A stretch of DNA of 64,000 nt from Lentimonas sp. CC4. GTDB lineage: Bacteria; Verrucomicrobiota; Verrucomicrobiia; Opitutales; Coraliomargaritaceae. The stretch is taken from NCBI RefSeq assembly GCF_902728235.1, contig NZ_CACVBO010000001.1:1676501-1740500 (forward strand), in the 5' to 3' direction. Positions 1 through 8,329 of the stretch are shown piece by piece. A model generated the notes under the pieces. The model had not been told where the DNA came from, did not search any database, and saw only the letters and a program-made list of their open reading frames with translations. The translations under genes and the position numbers were made by a program. Numbering within the stretch: position 1 is the stretch's first letter; each line of letters opens with the position of its first letter.

Positions 1-2
1 CA

Positions 3-563
3 GATGTGACTGCTGATCCGGTGCATAGTGGTAAGATCCAGATGTTGCTGACGCGTTTGGGCGAGGCGCTGACGGGCAACGGTGCGCGTAAGGTGGTGAT
101 TTTTAGTCAGTTCGTGCAGTTGCTCAAGCGGGTGAAGCCGCTGATTCAGCAAGAGTTCCCAGAGGTGGCACTACTGGAGCTGAATGGGCATACGAGGAAT
201 CGCGCGAAGCCAGTGGAGACATTTCAGACGAAGGACGGGCCCGCAGTTATTTTGGTCAGCCTGAAAGCGGGCGGCACGGGGATTACACTACACGCGGCAG
301 ACTACGTGTTTTTGCTCGATCCGTGGTGGAATCCGGCGGTGGAGAGCCAAGCTGTGGATCGCGTGCACCGTATTGGGCAGCGCAAGCGGGTCTTTGTATA
401 TCGTATGATCACACAGGGCACCATCGAAGAACGTATCCAGCATTTGAAGTCGGAGAAGCGCGAATTGTTTGAAAATACGCTAGGCAATCTCGGCAGCGCG
501 AAAGATTTACGTGAGCACTTTACCGATCTTCAGGAACTGGCGAAGTTATTGCCGACGGAGTAG
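3..563 (+). CDS. SNF2-family helicase, C-terminal fragment (cut by window edge)
   Basis: The reading frame is open to the left edge, so this is the 3' end of a longer gene. The 186 residues visible are the second RecA-like lobe of an SNF2/Rad54-type ATPase: KVVIFSQF (motif IV region), VSLKAGGTGITL (motif V), DPWWNP, and QAVDRVHRIGQ with the arginine finger of motif VI, followed by a short helical tail ending LAKLLPTE. SNF2 proteins couple ATP hydrolysis to translocation on double-stranded DNA and remodel protein-DNA complexes. Bacterial members (RapA/HepA or the SWIM-SNF2 group) are usually about 900-1100 residues, so roughly 80% lies outside. The exact subfamily cannot be told from this end. 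Confidence 0.93.
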   Translation, partial: DVTADPVHSGKIQMLLTRLGEALTGNGARKVVIFSQFVQLLKRVKPLIQQEFPEVALLELNGHTRNRAKPVETFQTKDGPAVILVSLKAGGTGITLHAADYVFLLDPWWNPAVESQAVDRVHRIGQRKRVFVYRMITQGTIEERIQHLKSEKRELFENTLGNLGSAKDLREHFTDLQELAKLLPTE

Positions 564-574
564 TGGCGGAGGGC

Positions 575-637
575 TGAGAGTTGAGACCTGAGACCTGAGA
601 CCTGAGACTTGAGACCTGAGACTTGAGACCTGAAGGG
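575..637. repeat. heptamer-phased tandem repeat (TGAGACC words)
   Basis: Nine consecutive 7-bp words just downstream of the helicase stop: TGAGAGT, TGAGACC three times, TGAGACT, TGAGACC, TGAGACT, TGAGACC, TGAAGGG. There is no coding frame or hairpin. It is the clearest of a set of intergenic sites in this window that share the 7-bp period but not the word. Confidence 0.9.
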
Positions 638-683
638 GGAGGCTTTGAGAGAATACGCGTTAAGTGGGAATGTGTGTTACTTT

Positions 684-758
684 GGGAGGGACGGCCTCTG
701 CGCCGTCCGCCGAACCTCAGCACCAGCACACTGCAAGACGAGGAGCTCTTGCCTCCCG
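684..758. repeat. dispersed palindromic element, copy 1
   Basis: Begins GGGAGGGACGGCCTCTGCG and ends TTGCCTCCC, so the outer ends are inverted repeats, with an inner GACGGC/GCCGTC pair. A second copy with the same first half and the same outer ends is at 30582-30674. No protein is encoded. It resembles a small non-autonomous palindromic repeat (MITE- or REP-like). Confidence 0.75.
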
Positions 759-803
759 AATCGCTTGAGGCACGAGATGTTGCAAGACTCCATGATTTTA
801 AGG

Positions 804-837
804 CCTTTGCGCGGTTTTCGCAAAGCAAAGCCCCTAC
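804..837 (-). repeat. REP-like palindrome with GTAG foot overlapping the tadA stop
   Basis: On the minus strand this reads GTAGGGGCTTTGCTTTGCG and continues into an imperfect hairpin. It matches the REP at 31404-31435. The TAG of the GTAG foot (834-836) is the stop codon of tadA. GTAG followed by a hairpin is the known architecture of REP sequences mobilised by RAYT proteins. Confidence 0.7.
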
Positions 838-1403
838 GTTTGAGTCTGAGCGTCTTCGCTTGTCTCGGTGCTGGCTTTGAGGGCAGCGGCTTTTTTTGCG
901 ACGTTGTCTTGGCGCTTTTTCTCGAAGAAAGCTTTGAGGATGTCGTGGTTGAGCTCTTGGAGCACGCCGCTGACGGATTCGAAGTTGTGATTACTGTCGG
1001 GGAGGGCGCCGAGGTCGAGGGCTCCGCCGACGCAGCCCATGCGAGGGTCGGGGAGTCCGTAGTAAACTTTACCGATGCGGGCGATGACGAGCGCGCCGGA
1101 GCACATCGGGCAGGGCTCTTTCGTTACGTAAAGGGTGCATTCGTTGAGTCGCCAATCGCCGATAAAACTAGCCGCCTGCGAGATTGCGAGAATTTCGGCG
1201 TGGGCGGTGGGGTCATTGGTGGAGCGGGATTGATTGTGCGCGGAGGCGATGATCTGCCCCTTGTATTCGATCACTGCGCCGATGGGCACTTCGTCCTTTT
1301 TCCATGCTTCGATCGCCTCGTTGTAGGCGTGCGTCATGAAGTATTCGGCATCGCGCTTCAGGGCGGATGGGTAGATTTTTTCGAATGGGCAGTCTATTTG
1401 CAT
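834..1403 (-). CDS. tadA: tRNA-specific adenosine deaminase TadA
   Basis: A 189-residue member of the CDA/TadA zinc deaminase fold. The zinc site is visible as HAE (H68, E70) and PCPMC (C98, C101), with the preceding TNDPTAHAE and following SGALVIARI typical of TadA. TadA converts A34 to inosine in tRNA-Arg(ACG), and in some species other tRNAs. The core ends near residue 165, followed by an Ala/Lys/Thr-rich tail of about 25 residues that is longer than in standard TadA (about 155-170). The stop codon is supplied by the GTAG foot of a REP element, so part of the tail may derive from the repeat boundary. The alternative assignment, guanine deaminase, shares the motifs but is less likely from the TNDPTAHAE context. 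Confidence 0.88.
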   Translation of the reverse strand: MQIDCPFEKIYPSALKRDAEYFMTHAYNEAIEAWKKDEVPIGAVIEYKGQIIASAHNQSRSTNDPTAHAEILAISQAASFIGDWRLNECTLYVTKEPCPMCSGALVIARIGKVYYGLPDPRMGCVGGALDLGALPDSNHNFESVSGVLQELNHDILKAFFEKKRQDNVAKKAAALKASTETSEDAQTQT

Positions 1404-1576
1404 GGTGTGATGGGTGGGAACGGTGGACGGTTTGGTGTGTCGGAAAAAGTGACAGAAATGTAGGAAAAATGTGCTAACTTTCCTGTCTTCAAACTTTTAA
1501 CTCGTCTATCAGTTAGAGAGAGTCCTTGACTTTCGGTGTCAATCCGCTTCCCTCCCCGATTTCTTATTGATCATTT

Positions 1577-1858
1577 ATGGCTAAAGCACAAAGCGAAGAC
1601 TACGTAGAAGTCGAAGGCAAAATCGTTGCCGTTCTACCAGGCACCATGTTCCGCGTGGAGTTGGCAAACGGGCACCAAGTGCTCGCGCACATCTCTGGAA
1701 AGCTGCGTAAGCACTTCATTAAGATCACGACCGGTGATACTGTGAAGATGGAGATGAGCCCATACGATCTGGATAAGGCACGCATCGTTTACCGTCTGCG
1801 TAATGCTCAGGTGGCACGTAATGCTCCACGACGTAGCTTCGGCCCGCGTCGTCGATAG
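1577..1858 (+). CDS. infA: translation initiation factor IF-1
   Basis: S1/OB-fold protein with the conserved IF-1 core: [49 protein letters not shown]-1 binds the 30S A site with IF-2 and IF-3 during initiation. It is 93 residues long against about 72 for the family, owing to a basic C-terminal tail ([19 protein letters not shown]) that could add rRNA contacts. It is monocistronic, followed by an intrinsic terminator. Confidence 0.96.
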   Translation: MAKAQSEDYVEVEGKIVAVLPGTMFRVELANGHQVLAHISGKLRKHFIKITTGDTVKMEMSPYDLDKARIVYRLRNAQVARNAPRRSFGPRRR

Positions 1859-2193
1859 TCTTCATTCAATCTCGAATATTCAGAAAGCAACGTATGTCGG
1901 TGCTTTTTTTGTGTCTGTAGGTTGCTTAGTAGCTCTCGTGGCCTCGGTTCTTGGAGCCGGGGTCGAGCGGGGGAAACCCCAACACGGTGTCTAAGCGTGT
2001 GCTAGCAATGGTGAAGCAAGATAGACCTCGTTGGCACGAGTTCTCTACGCAAGGTGAGAATTTTTGTAGAGATGTGTCGCGAGTCACGTCTACGTGTGTG
2101 CTAGCAGTGGTGGCGAGGTGAAGCTTATCGTCACGTGCTTCCCCTGTCTGTGGCGATGGGTTGTGTTGATCGGGCGGTATTTGGTGCCGAGCT
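1859..2193. other. non-coding interval with REP-like and direct repeats
   Basis: 335 bp between convergent infA and the L,D-transpeptidase. It holds the infA terminator, a partial direct repeat (CGTGTGCTAGCARTGGTG at about 1996 and again near 2095), and two nested inverted repeats that share a GTAGA at 2066: TCTCTAC(2042)/GTAGAGA(2066) and GTAGA(2066)/TCTAC(2089). The GTAG...CTAC ends resemble the other REP-like elements here. I see no gene. Confidence 0.55.
1884..1910 (+). terminator. intrinsic terminator of infA
   Basis: Short stem AAGCA/TGCTT (extendable past one mismatch) followed by seven T residues, 25 bp after the infA stop. Confidence 0.7.
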
Positions 2194-3246
2194 TTAAGGC
2201 TCGACGTGAACCGGCATGCCAACGTGTGTGGCGTCGAGCACGGTTTGGGCGTTCCAGTTGGCTAGGCGGAAGCAGCCGCTGGATTCGGTGCGGCCGACTT
2301 TTTCAGGTTCTGGTGTGCCGTGCATTCCATAACTTGGTAGGTTGAGGCCGATCCAAGCGGTGCCGACCGGGTTGTTGGGGCCGGGCTGAATGATGAATTT
2401 ACTGGTGATGCCTTCGCGTTGCGCCGTGCCGGTGAGAATATTGGGGTTGAACGTGTAGTTGGGTTGATCGACGCGGACTTTGACACGCAGCTCGCCACTC
2501 GGGCGTTTATCCACGCGCCGGGCGATGCTCACTGGGCAGTGAAACAAGAGACGATGCTCGGCGCTGAAGATGCGAAGTGTGCGTGTCGATAAAGTGATCT
2601 GAATATAGGCGGCAGGTTGGCCGACACGGAAGGGCGGCACGTGGGGGATCTGGATGTGGTCGCCCGCTGAAAGCAGGTCCCAATTGACCTCAGGGTTGAG
2701 ACTGACGATTAAGTCGGGGTCGGTCTGTGCTTGTTCGGCGATCATCTCCAAGGTCGAGTTGAAGCGCATTTTGTCGAGTTGGCCGCGTGCGCGCCAGCTC
2801 TGGGGCTTGGCGCCGACCTGGGCAAAGTCTTCTATGGAGAGGGTGCGTTGAATCAAAACGGGATCTTCGATTCTGAGCAATTCGGCAGTCGCCTCGTCGA
2901 AGGTGCCTGTTTGTGGCAAGTCGTGGGCAGTCTGGTAGGCGAGTAGGGCGCGTTTCGTTTGTGAGCCGGTTGCGCCGTCGATAGAGCCAGGGGAGAATCC
3001 CTCGCGGGCGAGCGCGATTTGTAGTTCGGTGGTGCCTACGATGGCGCGTGATGTGATGATTGGCTGGCTCTTTGTTGCGTTCTCGACGAAGGTGCGTAGC
3101 TGTGGCCAGTAGTAATAGAGGGCGACCGCTATGCCGAGGATGACGAGTATTCGTATGAGCGAATACAGAATGCCGCGGCTTTTCTTCTTTTGGGTCGGGC
3201 GGCGTCTTGCTTTGGAGGCGCGCTTGGTTGTTCGTTTCTTAGCCAA
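2194..3246 (-). CDS. L,D-transpeptidase (YkuD) with peptidoglycan-binding domain
   Basis: A 350-residue membrane-anchored enzyme: a Lys/Arg-rich cytoplasmic start, one transmembrane helix at about residues 25-47, a PG_binding_1 repeat (LQIALAREGFSPGSIDGATG...) at about 70-130, a LysM-like stretch (MIAEQAQTDPDLIVSLNPEVNW...) at about 165-200, and a YkuD catalytic domain at about 210-350. The active-site signature is HGT...SSGCFRL, with the catalytic Cys near residue 328. Such enzymes form 3-3 cross-links in peptidoglycan or attach proteins to it. The start at 3246 is supported by the basic N-terminus directly before the membrane helix. It is convergent with infA. Confidence 0.92.
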   Translation of the reverse strand: MAKKRTTKRASKARRRPTQKKKSRGILYSLIRILVILGIAVALYYYWPQLRTFVENATKSQPIITSRAIVGTTELQIALAREGFSPGSIDGATGSQTKRALLAYQTAHDLPQTGTFDEATAELLRIEDPVLIQRTLSIEDFAQVGAKPQSWRARGQLDKMRFNSTLEMIAEQAQTDPDLIVSLNPEVNWDLLSAGDHIQIPHVPPFRVGQPAAYIQITLSTRTLRIFSAEHRLLFHCPVSIARRVDKRPSGELRVKVRVDQPNYTFNPNILTGTAQREGITSKFIIQPGPNNPVGTAWIGLNLPSYGMHGTPEPEKVGRTESSGCFRLANWNAQTVLDATHVGMPVHVEP

Positions 3247-3432
3247 AATGTGCGTTTCGGGAGTCGTTTTATGAGAGCGATCGCCAGCGTGGGTGCAATT
3301 TACCTTTAAAGCAAGGCCCTCAGATGAGCGGTGCTGAAATTACGTGTTTTTAGAAGTAAATAAAACTCATTCAACGAGGTTGCATTTCTTGGTAAAATCA
3401 CAATGTTGTTACTGAACCCTTCTATTAACTAA

Positions 3433-3675
3433 ATGAATATTATGAAATTTATAAATCTCTTAGCTCTTCTTTTTGCAGCACTCGTATTCGCAGGTTGCGC
3501 TTCAACTGATGATGCGGCACCTGCTGCGGATGCTGCGGCACCTGCTGCGGATGATGCGGCTCCTGTAGCAGAAGCTCATACAACGGAGACTGATGGTTTG
3601 CTGATGGATCGCTACAAATCTGGTGAGATCCCTGGCTACCGCGATGAGCACAAGCCTAAGACTGACGCAAACTAG
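3433..3675 (+). CDS. small Ala/Asp-rich lipoprotein
   Basis: An 80-residue protein with a lipoprotein signal peptide and lipobox LVFAGC (Cys22). After the Cys comes a low-complexity segment built from repeated DAAPAAD units (the DNA repeat GATGCGGCACCTGCTGCG is visible), then a short charged C-terminus. Lgt, which would lipidate it, is encoded at 18129-18977. I do not recognise a domain; the function is unknown. An ATG at codon 4 is an alternative start. A strong terminator follows. Confidence 0.8.
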   Translation: MNIMKFINLLALLFAALVFAGCASTDDAAPAADAAAPAADDAAPVAEAHTTETDGLLMDRYKSGEIPGYRDEHKPKTDAN

Positions 3676-3698
3676 TTTGTAGTCATCATCTTTATACT

Positions 3699-3736
3699 AA
3701 AACGCCGTCTTTCAGCTGAAAGACGGCGTTTTTTTG
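3699..3736 (+). terminator. strong intrinsic terminator of the lipoprotein gene
   Basis: Perfect stem AAACGCCGTCTTTCAGC...GACGGCGTT with a small loop, followed by a run of T. The A-run on the other side would let it work from the htpG side too. Confidence 0.9.
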
Positions 3737-3756
3737 TAAATATAACGATCGATCAA

Positions 3757-3782
3757 TCGGGCGAGCCCTGAGGCTCGCCCGA
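3757..3782 (-). terminator. GC-rich hairpin after htpG
   Basis: TCGGGCGAGCC, loop CTGA, GGCTCGCCCGA: an 11-bp perfect stem 12 bp after the htpG stop. There is no T-run directly after it on the minus strand, so it may protect the mRNA 3' end or act together with the terminator at 3699-3736. Confidence 0.55.
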
Positions 3783-3794
3783 GGATCGTGGAGA

Positions 3795-5678
3795 CTATTT
3801 CGAGCTAAGCTGCTCGAGAATCTTGTAATTGCGCTGAATCATTGCGGACGGATCTTCGAGCTGGCCTGCGGCGACGCGGGCGTTGTCTAGTAGTTGTTCG
3901 CTGATGAGAGTCGCGAGGGCTTCATCGGAATCACGTAGCCCAGCGAGGTTCTTGACCAGTGGGTGACGTGGATTGATCTGCAACTTGACGGGAGGCTCTG
4001 CACCCAGCGCAGCGGCATCGCCGGCTTGCTGTTGCTGCATCGCCTTCATCATCTTACGCATTTGAGCGGTCATCATCTTGTCCGCGTTGACGATCATCGC
4101 CGGGCTACCGACGAGGCGGTCGCTGGCTGTCACTTCGCTGACGTTTGCACCGAGCTTTTCTTTGATGAAGGCGCAGAGTCCTTCGGTTGCGTCAGTCGCG
4201 AGTGCTTCTTCCTTCTCGGTGTCGGTGTCTGGCGCGATGGCGTCGAGATCGATATCTTCAGAGTCGGCAGAGATGAAGTTCTTCTCTTCAAAGGCACGAG
4301 CATGGCTCATGACGAACTCATCAATCGGCTCGTAGAGGTAAAGCACTTCGATGTTACGCGCCTTGAAGGCTTCGAAGTAAGGGCCAGACTCAATTGCTTG
4401 GCGAGTTGCGCCAGAGAGATAGTAGATCTCCTTCTGACCTTCAGGTGCACGTGAGAGGTAGTCGGCGAGGCCAGTCGTGGTGCCTTCTTCAGTGTAAGAA
4501 GATTCGTAGCGTAGGAGCTTGAGCAACTGGTCGCGGTGTGTGAAGTCAGTGGTCACACCTTCCTTGAGGAAGACGCCGAAGGACTTCCAGAAGTCGTTAT
4601 ACACTTCAGGCTCTTTCTTGGCTTTTTCTTCGAGAGTCTTGAGGAAGCGCTTGGTGATGACCTTATTGAGCTTCTGGATCAGCGCGCTGTCCTGCATGGA
4701 CTCGCGGGAGATGTTGAGTGGCAGATCCGCACTGTCGACCACGCCGCGCACGAAACGGAGCCAATCGGGCAGTAGATTCTTTGGATCGCTGTCGATCAGC
4801 ACCTTGCGGCAGTAGAGCGCGACGCCTGGTTCCATGCGGCCGAAGCCGAAGCCTTCCATGTTTTCCGTTGGAGCAAATAGGAGGGTGTTGATTGAGATCG
4901 GTGCGTCCGCTGCGAAGTGCAGGTGGAAGCGCGGCTCGTCAAAGGCGTTGGCCTGGAATTTGTAGAATTCAGTGTATTCCTCGTCGGTGATCTCGTTCTT
5001 GCTCTTCAACCAGAGTGCTTGGACGGTCTTGAACTCGTCGCCATCCACCTTGATCGGGAATTGAACGAAGCTGGAGTAGCGTTTGATGATGCCTTCGAGC
5101 TGATCCTTCTTGGCGAAGTCTTTGTATTCGTCCTTGAGAGTGAATACAATGCGTGTGCCGCGGCGTTCGCCTTCGACCTCTTCGATTTCGTAAGCGCCAT
5201 CGCCGTTACTAGACCAGCAGAGGCATTGGCCTTCTGGTTGCCAAGTGCGGGTGTAGACTTTGACCGAGTCAGCGACCATGAATACTGAGTAGAAACCCAC
5301 GCCGAACTGACCGATTAGGTTCTCATTGTGCTCGCCGCCTTCTTTGAGGGCGTTGAGAAAGGCCTTTGAGCCTGAGTGTGCGATGGTGCCGAGGTTCTCG
5401 ATCAGCTCATCGTGTGTCATGCCAATGCCGAAGTCTTGAATGCTGATGGTGCCAGCTTCTTCGTCGGAAGTGACTTGGATCTCTAGGTCGAGATCAGCAT
5501 CGAAGACGTCTGCCTCGGAAAGTTGGGTGTGGCGCAGCTTCTCAGTGGCATCAGATGCATTCGAGATCAGCTCACGGACGAAGATTTCTTTGTCCGTGTA
5601 GAGGGAGTGAACCACGATATCGAGGACTTGTTTGACCTCCGCTTGGAATTCGTGGCGTTCAGGTGTTTGTGTGCTCAT
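3795..5678 (-). CDS. htpG: molecular chaperone HtpG (Hsp90)
   Basis: 627 residues, the normal length for bacterial Hsp90. The GHKL ATP-binding domain is at the N-terminus with ELISNASDA (N box), DFGIGMT (G1) and GQFGVGFYS (G2). The middle domain carries the conserved NISRESMQ and the catalytic-loop region, and the C-terminal dimerisation domain is complete. HtpG is a cytosolic ATP-dependent chaperone for near-native clients. It lacks a C-terminal MEEVD, as expected for bacteria. It appears monocistronic. Confidence 0.97.
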   Translation of the reverse strand: MSTQTPERHEFQAEVKQVLDIVVHSLYTDKEIFVRELISNASDATEKLRHTQLSEADVFDADLDLEIQVTSDEEAGTISIQDFGIGMTHDELIENLGTIAHSGSKAFLNALKEGGEHNENLIGQFGVGFYSVFMVADSVKVYTRTWQPEGQCLCWSSNGDGAYEIEEVEGERRGTRIVFTLKDEYKDFAKKDQLEGIIKRYSSFVQFPIKVDGDEFKTVQALWLKSKNEITDEEYTEFYKFQANAFDEPRFHLHFAADAPISINTLLFAPTENMEGFGFGRMEPGVALYCRKVLIDSDPKNLLPDWLRFVRGVVDSADLPLNISRESMQDSALIQKLNKVITKRFLKTLEEKAKKEPEVYNDFWKSFGVFLKEGVTTDFTHRDQLLKLLRYESSYTEEGTTTGLADYLSRAPEGQKEIYYLSGATRQAIESGPYFEAFKARNIEVLYLYEPIDEFVMSHARAFEEKNFISADSEDIDLDAIAPDTDTEKEEALATDATEGLCAFIKEKLGANVSEVTASDRLVGSPAMIVNADKMMTAQMRKMMKAMQQQQAGDAAALGAEPPVKLQINPRHPLVKNLAGLRDSDEALATLISEQLLDNARVAAGQLEDPSAMIQRNYKILEQLSSK

Positions 5679-5786
5679 ATGTATGTTTTCTTGTGTGTTC
5701 GTAAAAAATGAAGTGGGGGACGCTAATCAGCTCTGTGCAAAAATCAAGAGCTCAGCTGGAGATCTTTGTTCCGTTGTTTTGTGCGT

Positions 5787-6263
5787 TTAGTTTAATCGCG
5801 AATCGAGCGAGAAATCCTGTGGTTCACCAATTGTGAGGCGATCAAAGCTGGGGTGGCTCGGGTTGAGCAAATAGTTCTGCTCGTGAGGCACGATGCTGCT
5901 GGGCACTTGTAGGGCAGGTGTGGTTTGTGATTGCCTCCATGCGTCGCCCCAAGCACGCGTTTGCCCAAGGTGCCACGGCAGGCCGCCTGAGATATGATCG
6001 AGTTTCGAGTAGTCTTCAACCTGTAGTCGTTTGACTGGCAGATCGATGGAGAATGCGCTCAGTTTTGGTAGATGCCCTGCTGGATCGATATGCACGAGAA
6101 TTTCGAGCGTGGCCAGTGAGAGGCTGCCACTTGCATAGACCACGCGTTGCCCGCGGCTATTCCAGCGCCCGCCAAAGCGAAAGGCTCCTTCGCCGTCGAA
6201 AGCACTTTTGATGTGCTCGGTTTTTACCAAGCGCCAAAGGCGTATTGTGCTAGATGTAGACAC
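5787..6263 (-). CDS. RES-domain toxin
   Basis: 158 residues with the RES signature distributed as expected: an early Arg (RLWRLV), FGGRWNSRGQRVVYAS with the conserved Arg and Tyr, a Ser/Glu region SLSLATLEILVH, and a C-terminal NYLLNPSHPSF. RES toxins degrade or modify NAD+ (ADP-ribosyltransferase-like fold). The start codon lies inside the end of the upstream antitoxin gene (14-bp overlap), giving the usual antitoxin-first order with translational coupling. It is intact, so probably active when not neutralised. Confidence 0.9.
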   Translation of the reverse strand: MSTSSTIRLWRLVKTEHIKSAFDGEGAFRFGGRWNSRGQRVVYASGSLSLATLEILVHIDPAGHLPKLSAFSIDLPVKRLQVEDYSKLDHISGGLPWHLGQTRAWGDAWRQSQTTPALQVPSSIVPHEQNYLLNPSHPSFDRLTIGEPQDFSLDSRLN

Positions 6264-6690
6264 CGTGCTCGATGCGCCCGATCAAATCTTCGACCTCGCG
6301 TGCGCCCATTTCAGTCTCGGCGAAATCAAGTGGTCGTTGCCCTCCTAGGGCACGTGCTGGACGTGTCAGCCAATCGCGCCCCGTCGGTTGATCGCCATTA
6401 AACAGTGCAGCACTCAACCAAAAGAGGCGGGCATAGCGCATCAATCGATCGCTGTGGTCGCTGCCGAGTGGCTCCTTCTTTGCGCGGCGACGGCTCAAAG
6501 TCGCTGTGGAAATACCAATTTTTTGTGCCATTTCCTCGACAGTGAGCCCCAGCATTTCACGCAGACTGTCAAATTCTTCGACGGGCAGGCCTGCTATGAT
6601 TCGTTCCACCCACTGGGTGGGGCTGTCTTGGTAAGCCGCTTGCGCTTCTTCGACTAAGAGATGGTCGATTTCGCTTTGCTTGTGTTTCAT
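6250..6690 (-). CDS. Xre/MbcA/ParS-type antitoxin of a RES-Xre module
   Basis: 146 residues. An Xre-like helix-turn-helix (LREMLGLTVEEMAQKIGIS) lies at about 43-65, followed by the DUF2384/MbcA-ParS toxin-binding domain (residues about 85-146) with DWLTRPARALGGQRPLDFA, the region known to insert into the RES active-site cleft. Such antitoxins neutralise the toxin and repress their own promoter. The start at 6690 is set by the only ATG close to a good promoter; the predicted transcript begins within a few bases of it, so the mRNA may be almost leaderless. Confidence 0.9.
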   Translation of the reverse strand: MKHKQSEIDHLLVEEAQAAYQDSPTQWVERIIAGLPVEEFDSLREMLGLTVEEMAQKIGISTATLSRRRAKKEPLGSDHSDRLMRYARLFWLSAALFNGDQPTGRDWLTRPARALGGQRPLDFAETEMGAREVEDLIGRIEHGVYI

Positions 6691-6697
6691 GTGAAAT

Positions 6698-6726
6698 AAT
6701 TAAGCGTATCATTTGATGGGTGTCAA
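6698..6726 (-). promoter_or_regulatory. promoter of the RES/Xre module
   Basis: On the minus strand: TTGACA (6721-6726), a 17-bp spacer, TTAATT (6698-6703). The antitoxin ATG starts only 8 bp below the -10 box. The interrupted palindrome TTTCA-TG-TGAAA over the start codon (6685-6696) is a plausible autorepressor site. Confidence 0.65.
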
Positions 6727-6812
6727 GCCGATGAGTCTCGATATTCTTTGGGGGTGTAGTCGGAATTTTGGGCGTAGCAAAAATATGCAGTGTTCCGCAG
6801 CCCGATGGTTTT

Positions 6813-7388
6813 CTAGCTATCTAGAGAATCGAGACTGATTGGACTTGGTTTGTCTATAAGTTCGAGTATCTCAAAGACCATTGAAAGGCGACTTGCCCTT
6901 AATGTAAATACGACAGCATGTCGCGTTGAGTCGACCTCGATGTCTTCGTTGGCTGCAACATCGACCAACGGGTATAATCTATTCATGACTTCCTCTGGTT
7001 GAAGATGGGTCGGTTGAATTGCTATCTGTCTCCGGGGTTCATTGATTAGGCTCTTGGTTGGGGATATTTCAATGGTCTTGCTTCCTTCCAAGTGTGAGTA
7101 GGATATTGATCCGCAACTTAGGGCAATCTGAAATAGCTGTCTCCAGGTTAGATTGCCTAGTTTCAGGGCTGTGTCGAAGTCCTTGAAGTTTACGAATTCG
7201 ATGAGAATGCCTTCTTGCTCCGCTACTTGTTGGATTAACTCTTTAACCGAACCGACATGATCCACAGAAAGGCTGGAGCCTTCAGGGTAGATATACCCAA
7301 TAGGGACCTCTTCTTTGGGAAGTAAGACCTGCTCTACCTCGCAACCTGCAAAGAGAAGTAATGAGATGAGTATCAGGAGGTGTTTCAT
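6813..7388 (-). CDS. lipoprotein with secretin-like N-domain
   Basis: Starts at the ATG of MKHLLILISLLLFAGC, a clear lipoprotein signal with Cys16; an in-frame extension upstream would overlap the neighbouring gene and hide this signal. 191 residues. The body contains an STN-like segment (SVDHVGSVKELIQQVAEQEG...) and a second beta-alpha domain with PEEVMNRLYPLV...VDSTRHAVVFTL, the pattern of secretin N0/N1 or NolW-type domains. There is no secretin pore domain. It may be a pilotin-like or secretin-accessory lipoprotein; this is inference. The GspB/GspA pair lies far away at 62-64 kb. Confidence 0.7.
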   Translation of the reverse strand: MKHLLILISLLLFAGCEVEQVLLPKEEVPIGYIYPEGSSLSVDHVGSVKELIQQVAEQEGILIEFVNFKDFDTALKLGNLTWRQLFQIALSCGSISYSHLEGSKTIEISPTKSLINEPRRQIAIQPTHLQPEEVMNRLYPLVDVAANEDIEVDSTRHAVVFTLRASRLSMVFEILELIDKPSPISLDSLDS

Positions 7389-7431
7389 TTTATTTCCCGA
7401 AGCGCGCCGCTCACTATTTGATTCGATCGAG

Positions 7432-7752
7432 CTAGCGTTTTTCAATTTTAACTGCAGTGCCGTAAGCCAGCAGCTCGCACATGCCTTGTGCGATTGCACT
7501 GGTCGTGAACCTCACATTCACAATGGCATCCGCTCCTTGTGATTTCGCTTGGTGAATCATACGGCTCTCTGCTTTCTTTCGTGCGTCGATCAGCATTTCT
7601 GTGTAGCCCTCGATTTCACCGCCCACAATCGTCTTTAGGCCGGCCATGATGTCGCGTCCAATGTGTTTTGACTGCACCATGTTGCCACTGACGAGACCTA
7701 GTGTGTGGGTGATTTGGTATTCTTCAATTGTGGGTGTATTTGTGAGTATCAT
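7432..7752 (-). CDS. YbjQ/UPF0145 family protein
   Basis: 106 residues from MILTNTPTIEEY, the conserved N-terminus of the UPF0145 (DUF74) family; a longer in-frame start 12 codons upstream adds nothing conserved. Family features are visible: GLVSGNMVQSKHIGRDIMAGLKTIVGG and SQGADAIVNVRF, ending GTAVKI. These proteins form pentamers; a heavy-metal-binding role has been proposed but is not established. Confidence 0.9.
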   Translation of the reverse strand: MILTNTPTIEEYQITHTLGLVSGNMVQSKHIGRDIMAGLKTIVGGEIEGYTEMLIDARKKAESRMIHQAKSQGADAIVNVRFTTSAIAQGMCELLAYGTAVKIEKR

Positions 7753-7824
7753 AATTGTTTTTTTAGGTGATGCTGGCGTGTCAATCATGTTTAAGTGAAA
7801 CGCGAGCGTATGGGGATTACTTGT

Positions 7825-8040
7825 CTAGTTTGTGTTTGGCTGCTTCCAACTGGCGAAGGCGACAACGTAGAGCATCACAAAAATTGCACCGGGAATGACG
7901 GCTAGCAAGGCGAGTGCCGGAGGCCATCCAATTCTCTTGAAAATCTGCCAAAATGGGATCACTCCAATAATCAACCAGATTAAATTGAGGATCAGTATTT
8001 CAGGGCCACTTATGTTCTGTATGAAAGCTAGTGTGTTCAT
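7825..8040 (-). CDS. small membrane protein, two transmembrane helices
   Basis: 71 residues: hydrophobic helices at about 15-31 and 41-63 joined by a short basic loop (QIFKRIGWP). There is no recognised domain. It sits in a same-strand run of small genes (6813-8635) with short spacers, suggesting an operon. Confidence 0.65.
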   Translation of the reverse strand: MNTLAFIQNISGPEILILNLIWLIIGVIPFWQIFKRIGWPPALALLAVIPGAIFVMLYVVAFASWKQPNTN

Positions 8041-8082
8041 TTTTGTCTGAGAGTTAAATCGCGCGAGGCTAAGTCTCGCACA

Positions 8083-8322
8083 TTATCGTCGGCCTTCATT
8101 GAAAGACCGTTTAAGGGCTTCCTCTGAAAGGCCTTCATTCTTTTCTTTTGGGCCTCCTATGAGGAATAGCACCATCCCTAAGGCGTTCAGCATGAGCAAG
8201 ACGAGTGTCCAACAAATCTTATCGGTCGGATTGCAGTCTTTGTTGTTTAAGTGAGCGAGTAATGTCCAAAGCCACGCTAGCTCTAGCACTACGATGATCG
8301 TGATTATCCAAGAGTTATCCAT
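8083..8322 (-). CDS. small membrane protein, PLDc_N-like
   Basis: 79 residues from MDNSWIITIIVVLELAW, which gives a clean N-terminal helix and begins 7 bp after the stop of the preceding gene; the in-frame extension would overlap that gene. Two hydrophobic helices (about 5-24, 36-55) with a conserved-looking WTLLAHLNN...KICWTLVLLMLNALGMVLF, resembling the phospholipase D-nuclease N-terminal (PLDc_N) membrane module. Function unknown. Confidence 0.65.
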   Translation of the reverse strand: MDNSWIITIIVVLELAWLWTLLAHLNNKDCNPTDKICWTLVLLMLNALGMVLFLIGGPKEKNEGLSEEALKRSFNEGRR

Positions 8323-8329
8323 GTAGATT

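Noticed and set aside
645-1463. 272-codon open frame on the plus strand opposite tadA
   Set aside because: It lies antisense to a clear tadA, begins inside a repeat, and its protein shows no domain or signal.
1526-1554. Sigma-70 promoter of infA beginning TTGACT
   Set aside because: A -35-like TTGACT is present, but no -10-like hexamer occurs at 16-18 bp; similar TTGACT words near 19051 and 62017 also lack a -10.
3963-5288. Several long plus-strand frames opposite htpG
   Set aside because: They mirror conserved htpG codons; their translations are low-complexity reverse images with no recognisable features.
6683-6698. Genuine parS site
   Set aside because: Two mismatches to the 16-bp consensus, far from parB and located over a toxin-antitoxin start; reported only as a possibility.
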